From contig NC_092339.1 of assembly GCF_046630445.1 (NCBI RefSeq), positions 314,339,501-314,403,500 of the forward strand: 64,000 nucleotides of DNA, given 5' to 3'. The translations under genes and the position numbers were made by a program. The number at the start of each line of letters is the position of its first letter. The first letter of the stretch is position 1. The notes beneath the pieces were generated by a model, which was given only the letters and a program-made list of their open reading frames with translations, had not been told where the DNA came from and ran no database searches. The stretch comes from Rutidosis leptorrhynchoides (lineage: Eukaryota > Streptophyta > Magnoliopsida > Asterales > Asteraceae). Shown here piece after piece: positions 55,360 through 64,000 of this stretch.

Positions 55360-55960
55360 AGAAATCAACAGATTTAACTCACACAATGGCGGAATAAGTG
55401 AATCAAACCCTCTAGTGAATAGGTTAAGTTTTTTTTTTTTTTATTAATTTAGTCAAACCACAACTAAATCAAGTGTGATTAGATCAACACCTAGAGCTAT
55501 TATTCACCACCTGGGTGATTTGGACTAAGAGAGAATCGGAGGAGCTCACTAGATCTGAGTGTGTGTAACAAATGAGAGGCTTAACCTAAAATGAAGAACA
55601 TAAGACTTTATATACCCCTGCTGTTGACTCACCCATACGATTCATTCATCACACGTACGAGTTGGCTTCATCAGCCGTACAGGTGATCACCCACTAGTGT
55701 CTTCTCATTTAGGTTGTAATTGTGACTTAGCTCAGCATCAACCGTGCGTATGAGCCTATCAGCCGTACTAGTGAGGCTTCACTCGTATGTATGACTAAGT
55801 CTAACATAGTCAAACATCTAAATCTCGTTCCTGCAGTTCCTGTAACCACATACAAACACGGATAGGATAATAACGAGCAATCATGGTGGCCTGTAAACTG
55901 TTGTACCTGCAATGGACGTGGGTAGATGTCTAGGTATTTGTATAAAATGCATCAACATAA
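55360..55960 (-). mobile_element. Probable copia-type LTR inserted in the Gypsy-like element
   Basis: Read on the minus strand, it begins near TGTTGATGCATTTTATAC and contains several CGTACGG/CGTACGAG motifs (about 55630-55790). A TATA box GTATATAAAGTC follows (about 55605-55616), then AT-rich transcribed-looking sequence ending near GATTCACTTATTCCGCCATTG. The edges are approximate and no target duplication was confirmed. Confidence 0.45.
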
Positions 55961-56347
55961 GGTGTGAGTTGTAAGGAAACGAAGGAGGTGAATTTATAAG
56001 AAAATCTCCGACAGAACAATTAAAATGGACGATCGCATTTAAAGCGGATCCTAATTCCCTTGATTACCGGAGAGTCAAATCTTATTAAGAAGATTTTCTT
56101 CAAATCCCTTGAAATCTGGGAATCAATCATATCTACGTCAAATGATAAGATGAATCTACACTTACTCATTTCACTCTTCTATGTTAGCTTCGTTCGTACT
56201 CTTCATATAAATGGATTGTTTATTCAAATTATTCGCTGATGATAAAACTCTAATTTTCAGACCGTATGCATCATGAAAACATACTTATTATCATTCACGA
56301 CCTTTCCACTCAAATTTCGGGACGAAATTTCTTTAACGGGTAGGTAC

Positions 56348-58083
56348 TGTGACAACCCGGAAATTTCCAACCAAATTTAAACTTTAATCTTTATATGTTT
56401 TCGACATGATAAGCAATATTTGTTAAGTTAAATTTCAAGAATTTTAAACTATGTTCATACATTCATTCAACCTCGACCAAGTTCCAACGATTCACGAACC
56501 ATTAAACGAATATGATTATATATGTATATGTGTATATATATTATAACTTGAAACGTAAACAAAATATTAGATTAAATACTTTATACGATTGTATCTGCTT
56601 TAAAATGTTTATCAATGGAATTAGAAGATAAGATCAAATGATTGAATTATCAGATATATTAAATTATGATTACAAGTCTCTGTTGAAAGGCCCACGTTGA
56701 TTTGAGAAATCTTTCCATTTTAACAATATTCGGAAAATGGTAAAGTGATTTATAAATAAGAACAAATTGTCAATCATTGAGAACTAGACAAAGGATAGTA
56801 GAAGATTGAATCTCATAAAGACTCGATTGATCTATTTAGTTTCAAACGTACAAAAACATTTTCAGTTTAAAAAGAAATTTATTATTAAAACGTATATAAC
56901 TTTTATAAATATCTACAACCACTTTTGACAACTCATTACTTAACTAGTATGATAAAGATAACGATATTTATATTTTATTTTATTAAATATATATAACGAT
57001 TTAAATTAATATTATATATATTTATACGCGTATTATACGTACATAGTTTTATACTTTTACTATACTTAAACTTTACCTTTACTTTATTTTTACTTTACTT
57101 TAACTTTAATAATTCACTTTAATAATTCATACTTTAATAATTAACTTTAATAATTCAAAATTTAATAATTCACTTTAATAATTCATACTTTAATAATTCA
57201 CTTAAATAATTCATACTTTAATAATTCACTTTAATAATTCATACTTTAATAATTCACTTTAATAATTCAAAAATTTATTATAAATAGAATTCAATAGGTT
57301 TCATTATTTCATAGAAACTTAAAAATATTTTTCTCTAAACTCTCTCAATCGATTTACATATATATATTTACTCCGTATTATTTCAAGATATTATTAGTAT
57401 ACATAAAATATTACGACGGAGTGCTGTCCGAGTGATTTCGAAATTGTTTTTCGAGTGGGATAGGATTAAGGAAATTATGGGTTATAGCTATGGAGGTGAT
57501 TGAGTATGGTTCATGGGTATGCTCATGAGGTCAATATAGTGTTTATCATTTCCGTTGCGTCTACGTACCTTTCCTGCAATATTGAATCTCAATATTGATA
57601 CGTGAGTACTCATAATTTAACTTTTACATACTAATAGTGTATCCCTGACTAGTGCTCGAGTATTTAGGATTATGCATGCTTGTACTTTTGATATTGCCCT
57701 TAGACAGGTTAGGTTGAATCTTGAATTAGTTACACTTGCGGTTGAGATAAGGTATAAGATATGCATGTCCTTGAAAAGCTAGCGAAAAATTAAGAACTTT
57801 TCCTTTAGATATCGAATAGTTTCGATGAACGGATTAGAAGTTATAATCAATTGAATTTTCGATATTTTTATTAAAAATGATTATTATTATTATCGTCGTT
57901 TTTATCGTCGTTCTAGTTTTATCTTATTATTATCATTATTATTATCTTTATCAATAAAAGGGATTTATCATTAAAAATTGTTATTTTTTTTATTACTATC
58001 GTTATTATCGTTAAAGTTATAATTAGTATTATTATTATTATCCAATTATTATTATTATTATTATTATTATTAGTAGTAGTATT
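56348..58083 (+). repeat. 3' LTR (left part) of the large Gypsy-like element
   Basis: It repeats the first 1.7 kb of the LTR at 47421 with few differences, including the VNTR (57101-57269) and the hairpin (57577-57597). It stops in the ATT tract where the minus-strand element begins. Confidence 0.88.
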
Positions 58084-59640
58084 TGATGTGTGAAATCTAG
58101 TATATAAATTATCTCTGGAAATATGCCTGGTTAAAGATTACTACACACTTACGGGCAGTGTACCCGATCGTGTAATAGTATAAAAATGGTAATTCCAAGT
58201 ATCGTTCCAAGGACAGTATTAACGTGAGAATTAAGTTTGAAACTAATAAAAGTAAACTAAGTTAAACTATGAAAATTGAAATTACGAGATAGTTTGTTTT
58301 GCGGCTATTTAACGATTAGCCAAATCAAGATAGCTTTAAAAGTAAAAGACCATATTTTTGGATTTTTAAGTTTAGATAAAAGAAATACAGACTCAACGGA
58401 AAAATAAAGATATTTGAATTCAATTGATAAAAGAATGTTCGCCTAGATATCCTATTCGCAGTGTTGGATGATTTGTTATTAAGCACTAGTTCTATTAATC
58501 AATGCACGCAATTACAGAGTCGGTTTACCCAGAGTTCTCTTTTAGCAAACACATCAAACTAGGATTAATTGGCTTAGGGTTCCCTTTCACCAAATACCAT
58601 CTTTCGTTTGTGACTTAGTAACTAGCTAATTATAAGATTAAGATTCAATTGGTTACGCGTTCGCTCCACACAATTCACCCCTATTTTGTTCAATTACATT
58701 ACCCGGTTTACCCCCTTGGTCCAGTAAGCACCCAATCGGTTAAGACAAATCAATTGGGAATTAGATCACTAAATTGAAACAGGGTTCCCTTTGTTCAAAC
58801 AAGATTCACTAATCAACCTAGTAACAATAATCAACACCCACAAGAATGGTTCTTAATCAAAACTCATAATTATTATGCATCAATTAATAAAACATCAAGG
58901 TAACATCCAAACACTTGCAAATATTCAATCTAGACAAACATTAAGAGTTTAGCCTACAATCATGGCTAAAACCAAAATAACAATCAAAGAAATAGAGAAA
59001 TTCATTGTTGATAACAAAGAGATAAAACTAATCAAAGATTGAATCCTGAAAGATAAACGAATCGAGACTTGTTCCCGGAATGATTGGTACCTTAGAATGA
59101 CCTTGAAGATCCCCAAAAATCACCTAAGTTCGTCAAAAAGTGGCTGGAATTTGTCTGGATACGATAATGATTGATTAGGGTAAAATTCGGGCCTTTTATA
59201 CTTGCCAAATAAACTGAACCGACAGAGTCTCCGCGCCGCGACCCTAATTGTCGCGCCGCGACATTGCTCATAAAATAATGCCCTTCTTATCTCAAGTTTT
59301 GATCTGGAAACAAGTGAATAGCCGCGCCGCGAGGCCCATTATCGCGCCGCGGAGATGTACTGGAGTTGACTCCTTCGTTTATTTTTCTCTTTTTCAGCTT
59401 TAAAACTAACTTAAAACCAAACTTCCCAATAAATACTAAACGTTTTCCTCCTCGGTGCACCTTTAGAAACAAATAATTAACAAAGTGCCTCAAAAACTTC
59501 ATAAATCACCACTTTCCAACAATTAGCTTTTCAAACTCGAACCTTCGCAATATTATCAATATAAACGCCAAATCGTATCCGAATGGACCAAAATGTAACC
59601 GATATCGCTAATGAAAATGTGTATAAAATACGCGATATCA
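58084..59640 (-). repeat. 3' LTR of the second Athila/Tat-type element
   Basis: In its own direction it starts TGATATCGCG (59640) and ends CACACATCA (58084), 1.56 kb. Four CGCGCCGCG motifs (59342-59354, 59321-59334, 59251-59260, 59231-59240) precede a TATA box GTATAAAAGGC (59191-59201, minus strand). Confidence 0.85.
59191..59354 (-). promoter_or_regulatory. LTR core promoter with four CGCGCCGCG motifs
   Basis: Two pairs of CG-rich motifs (CTCCGCGGCGCGA with CTCGCGGCGCGGC, then GTCGCGGCGCGA with GTCGCGGCGCGGA, read on minus) lie upstream of GTATAAAAGGC. The last motif is about 30 bp from the TATA box. The same word family occurs in the solo LTR at 40350-42429. Confidence 0.6.
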
Positions 59641-59660
59641 AACCACCCCACACTAGAGTT

Positions 59661-59678
59661 TTGCTTGTCCTCAAGCAA
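59661..59678 (-). other. Hairpin next to the polypurine tract
   Basis: TTGCTTG and CAAGCAA pair around AGGA (minus strand), about ten bases upstream of the GTGTGGGGTGG polypurine tract. Likely a conserved part of plus-strand priming or RNA 3' architecture in this lineage. Confidence 0.6.
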
Positions 59679-60044
59679 TAGAACTCGAAAATAGTCTTCT
59701 AACATGAATGTAGAACCAATGAACAAGAAACCAGACAAATAACTAGCGTGGGCACGATTTGGCATAAGTAGCAACTATGGTTCCCACTTGCATTCCCCCG
59801 ATGTAACTTCCCAAACCGCAATCAATATGAATCAATATAGTAACCAAAAATAATCTCGATAACGTACCATAATGATGAAGTAGAGAATTTCGAATCATAA
59901 CAAAAATCCTCAATGGAACCGGGAATCAAGTGGGAACCTAGCACCAAGGAATAAGCAATTGAACACATGTGCCAAGAGAACGCACGGGCTACCCCGCAAT
60001 TGGTCAAGCCAAGCCTCCCACAGTACCTAACATCGCGAGATGTC

Positions 60045-61162
60045 GGTAGAAAATAATGTGCTTAGGAGGATACACATTACGTCCGGATATCATCGATGGT
60101 TATGAGGTAACCGTCTAATCCGTTAAGTCAACCATAAAGATTGAGGTTCATCAGGCTTAAAAGCTGATATCTTACCTTTCCGGAGGTTATCCACTGGGAA
60201 TCTGATCAATCACTGACATTTTGTGTATCATGGTGCACTTCCCATTTGGCTAGCAAATCTCCCTCATTGAGACAAGCTTTGACTACCAGTTTCCCTGTTT
60301 GATGTTGAGGCCTGGTAGATTTCCAGTCAATTTTAGCAATGACTTTTCAAGATTTTTCGTCACCCTACAACTGGTCTGGACTACCACTTCTGAAATAAAT
60401 CAGCAAGTGTGTCGTTCGGGAGACTTGACTCCCTTTAGGATGGAATGGATACATCCTGTATGGTCATAAAAGGTGGTCGAGCGCATACATTGTCCTTGTT
60501 AGGAGAAACAATGAAGACCGCCCTGTTGAGTTTTTGATCTAGCGTATGGCCCGGCTTCGACCACACGATCCAATCACCGTTCATACGGTTGAAACCCGTT
60601 TTTGTACAAGTGACCTACGTATGAACTGAATGTTCATGTAGGATTTCACATTCAAAATAATGAACATGTTTTGAAAGTTCAAGACTTTCTCCTCTAACAG
60701 TACCTCATCGTGAAATGATGGGTAATGAAATGGCACGCTTAAGAGGTATACGAACCAAGTAGAACGGTCGGAAGACTTTACTTCCTTAATGAGTGGATCT
60801 GAATCACTCGGAAGTGCCAATCTGTTTCACTTGACACCGGTTTTGAAAAATCCCGAAAACCTTCGGGTTCCATAGCTTTTGGCTATGGGTTGTGTTGTCT
60901 AAGCAAACACAAGCACGTAGCTATTGCTCCTAAAAAGGACAGCACTGGTGAAGATCAAGGCTCCTCTTCCCACAGTATCACATTATTTAGATTATGCAAT
61001 AATAAAATGATATAGTTTCGGAAGTCTGCTATACCAAGTAACCAAAAGTTTTTGATCTGGCACGTGATTCGGTCACAATCACGCTATACAATCACCGCTC
61101 TCTCACGGTTTACACCCGTTTTGGTACAGGTGACCTACTATTTAGTTCTTTGAACTAGTAGG
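60045..61162 (-). ncRNA. Repeated structured RNA module, second Athila/Tat-type element
   Basis: Modules like the one at 20315-20468 occur more than once. Copy 1 has CCTACT/AGTAGG with AGTTC/GAACT (61134-61162) and ACCG/CGGT (61094-61109). Copy 2 has CCTAC/GTAGG with ATGAAC/GTTCAT (60614-60642), ACCGT/ACGGT (60576-60589), and CATTGT/ACAATG around a TCCT...AGG loop (60488-60513). Further versions of the last stem are TAATGTG/CACATTA (60054-60079) and GCTCCT/AGGACAGC (about 60927-60942). Shared boxes are GTAGGTCACCTG and ACGGGTGT. Role unknown. Confidence 0.55.
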
Positions 61163-61890
61163 ATTTCATGTCCAATAGTAATGAACATGTGGAACAACTC
61201 TGGCTTCTTTAAACATCATGAAATATAAATACCAAGCCATACTTAAACAAGGGTTTTGGTCGAATTTTTAACTATTTTTCTATATATTTTTTTTTTCTTT
61301 TTCACTAACTAATTTTTCATTTTTTTTTTTTTTTATATTTTCCCTAAATTTTTCAAATTTTTTTTTTTACGACCAAAACTCCGTAAAATGTCAAGTCTTT
61401 TAGATATCAAAACCAAAATAATGATGATTCTATTAATAACCAACCCGAGAGATTTTACATCCCCCACCCTACACTTGAGATCAAGTAATGTCCACATTAC
61501 TTGAGATCAAAAATGGATTAAAATCAAAAGGGTAAGAAAAATAAAACTTATCGAGCTTAACCACAAATCGTGGAATGACAGTGACAGATGGCGCTGAACT
61601 GACTGCCAGCATAAGAACATCATCCATTCCCGATTCTCACACAAATATCATCACTCAAGTAGTTTTGCTGAACTTAATGCCAGACTTGAAAAACCGTTTC
61701 TCCAACACACCTAAGAAAAAGCAAAACACACCAAATACATAAATGGGAACAAGGTGGTACCACCCGGTACCGAAACGCCTTGCCCCTAATAAGGTCTCAA
61801 AGTACATAATAAAATAATTCAAGTACAACCCAATCGAAATGAAAATAGTCTAAAACAAATACAACAAGATCACGGGCTCGCAGGCCCTCT

Positions 61891-63360
61891 TCACTGAAAT
61901 CCGCCATACGGCCAGCTGCCGTATGGGTACTGCTGCTGAAAACACTGTCGCGCGTTTTCCAACCTCTCCTGCTCATCGTAAATAGGGGCCTGAACTCGTG
62001 GCCGAACATCACTGCGGTAATATACCGGTGTCTGCGCTGTGGTGCCATAGTAATTATTCGGATCATAATAATAGAGGCGATCATTATGGCGCTGCCAATC
62101 ATTGCCATATGCAATCCACTGCTGATCATGGACTATCTCATCTAACCTTTCCTCCTGCCTAGAGTTACTCGACTCTACTCTTTGCTGGCTTGCCCACATG
62201 CGGTTATCATGTTCCCGCTGATCCCCTCGGAAATCACTGAACCCTCTTGACATACCAACCTGTAAATTACCAACTGATGAAACCAAACCATCCCAAACCT
62301 CTTGGGAAATACCCCACTGTTGTTCACCCCCTGCATGCACATTTGGAGCAACCGACTCCGGCTCATTAGCACCCTGATTAGCACCTCCAACTGCAGGTGC
62401 TTGTGGTTCAACAAATGCTACCACACCATCTCGATTAGCATTCCACATAACAAAATTCGCGTTAAAATAAAACCTTAAATTAAAAGGTTTCATAACTTGC
62501 AACTGATCGGTTAATTTGGTGCACCTGCTGAAATCAATATCGAAAAACTTGGCTATTCGCGTAACATAATGACCACCAAGAATTGGCCGTGTCGCTCTAG
62601 TTTTTCTTGAATGATTCGACAAATATGTACCAATAAGATTGCACAAATCCACATGTGCACTACACGTATACCTATACATAATCCATAACTCGGTGGAATT
62701 TACTTTGTCGTTCCCATTCCGTCTGGCACAAAAAGTACTTGACAAAAGTTTCTGAAACAACCGTAAATCCCTGCGTTGAATATCAGAGCCTTTCGATTCA
62801 TTAGATACAAATGGCACCAACCCCGATATCTCTTCCCAAAAATCACGCTCAATATAACCTTCCTGGTTTCCAATAAACTCTGTTTCTTTTAAATACCGTT
62901 TCAACAAATTCTCGTTCCACCCTTCATACAAATTCAATGCTTTAGCTAAATCGAGTCGACTCATTGCCCGTCTCTCGCCTCCCAAGCAAAAAGTTAAGAA
63001 CGCTTGATCGTCCCCATTTCTTCTAGTACGGTAGCTAAGAGAGGAGAAAAATTCAACAATTAACTCTCTATAAAGATCCTCCCTTAAAGACATAGCACGT
63101 TCCCAGCAATCTAGATCGAACCCATGATAAGACATCGACAACAATGAAGCAACATCCTCCTTAACATCATCAGACGCTCTCTCTAGTTCATCCCAGCTAA
63201 AATACCAAGTAGCTTGGATATTTCTAGCCGAAATAAATTCATAGTAATTAGAGAATTCTTCCTGCACTTGTTGTAACCAAAACTCGGGGTTCCTTCTTCT
63301 TTCTTCCTCCCTACGGGCTTGAGCCGTGGAGGTTGATGGAGCGTCAGTTCTGCTTCTCTA
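61891..63360 (-). mobile_element. Third coding region of the second Athila/Tat-type element
   Basis: A 458-residue frame is open from 63267 to 61891, with coding-like sequence reaching back to about 63360, just after a splice-acceptor-like TTTGTGTAG. Blocks such as FLTFCLGGERRAMSRLDLAK and RRDLRLFQKLLSSTF parallel FLRFLLGRRMYMMSMLDMAR and DLRIIHRFLANS of the element at 17589. The C-terminal third is rich in Asn, Gln and Tyr (YYDPNNYYGTT). It is an Athila ORF1-like protein of unknown function in the env position. The main frame looks whole. Confidence 0.7.
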
Positions 63361-64000
63361 CACAAATCAAACAAAGAACCAAACCAAACACAAAACATTG
63401 AATAGTTAGCTTTAAGCGAATCAACATGTTTCACACCCTTGCATCAACTACCATCAATACACGTTTCAACTTCAATTAATCATTTAAACAATAGCAAGTA
63501 TCCAAAACATATGTTTGTGTTCCATTTAACAAATTCAAACCAACTCCAAACTCTAAAGCACAAGAGTGTCTCATTAAACAACTCACATGAAACTCAATTT
63601 AACAACTTCATCATATCAATTAACCAATTTCAACAAGATTAAACAATTTCAACATTCAAGAAAACATTGCATTAAGAACAAATCTCATCAAGCTTAACCA
63701 AATTCAAATTCATACATAAAACCCGCCCAAATTACCCCACACTATCTTAAAACATACCATCATTAACAATCAATTCCCTTACAAACAAAATCCCCAAATA
63801 GTAATCATAAAATTCGGATATAATCATTACCCTAATCTCAAAAATCAACATTATGCATAATCAACACAATAAATCATGAAGAAAACACAATAATATCATA
63901 TTCATCAACAATTAATTCATATTAAAGCATAGAAGATTCAATTAAACATAACCCCTTAAAAATTCAAACATGAACCCTAGAATTAACAAGATTAATCAAG
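63361..64000 (-). other. Probable leader/intron upstream of the third coding region
   Basis: AT-rich noncoding sequence, pyrimidine-biased on the minus strand just before the acceptor-like site at about 63361. By analogy with 16729-17374 it may be an intron of a spliced subgenomic message, but the donor lies outside the window or was not identified. Confidence 0.35.

Larger units (their letters stand above)
58084..64000 (-). mobile_element. Second Athila/Tat-type Gypsy element, partial
   Basis: This is the 3' half of an element on the minus strand, running off the window. Its 3' LTR is 58084-59640. Before it, in reading order, are a coding region (63360-61891), a long structured noncoding tract (61800-59700), a hairpin (59661-59678) and a GTGTGGGGTGG polypurine tract (59641-59652). 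The GCTTGAGGACAAGC hairpin next to GTGTGGGG is a well-conserved feature of Athila/Tat/Ogre-type elements as I recall. It inserted in the ATT tract of the LTR at 56348; GTATT would be its duplication on the left. Confidence 0.8.

Overview
The window is plant nuclear DNA, AT-rich, with only two host genes in 64 kb and most of the rest made of LTR retrotransposons nested in one another. The two host genes have introns, and their products match eudicot proteins. The mix of Ty3/Gypsy families with Asteraceae-like LTR sequences suggests a daisy-family genome; that placement is inference from memory of such repeats, not a search.

Left block (1-23285). A broken Tekay/Del-like Ty3/Gypsy element (1-4892) carries a solo LTR (489-1988, duplication CAAAT). 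Its integrase end abuts a small inverted-repeat element (4893-4967 plus 23265-23285). That small element was split by a second LTR (4968-23259, duplication ATTGA), and that LTR was split by a 16.4-kb Athila-type element (6114-22520, duplication GTCTA). The target-site duplications give the order of insertion directly.

Middle block (23286-40344). A PIF/Harbinger DNA transposon (24600-27281, duplication TTA) has an open transposase gene and a convergent second gene for a PB1-like protein. It is followed by the meiotic gene PHS1 (plus strand, nine exons, 28151-32589) and a lipase-like alpha/beta-hydrolase gene (minus strand, eight exons, 36228-39134), tail to tail. Between them lie copia LTR remains and a captured kinase fragment. 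As I recall the Arabidopsis map, the orthologues of both genes also lie close together on chromosome 1, so this looks like a conserved gene pair inside a repeat sea.

Right block (40345-64000). A solo LTR (40350-42429, duplication GACGA) contains a striking array of stem-loops. Next come a partial LTR, one lone 3' end of a Gypsy family (44607-46382), a copia solo LTR (46673-47162), and a large element of the same Gypsy family (from 47421) with no recognisable pol. The 3' LTR of that large element is interrupted at 58083 by a second Athila/Tat-type element on the minus strand that runs out of the window.

The most unusual signals are not genes. First, tandem stem-loops with a constant loop and compensating stem changes occur in two LTR families. 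Second, a structured 3' noncoding module is shared by the two Athila-type elements and is repeated in one of them. Third, family-specific short repeat arrays, often CpG-rich palindromes, lie just upstream of the TATA box in several otherwise unrelated LTRs. All retroelements are treated as fossils.
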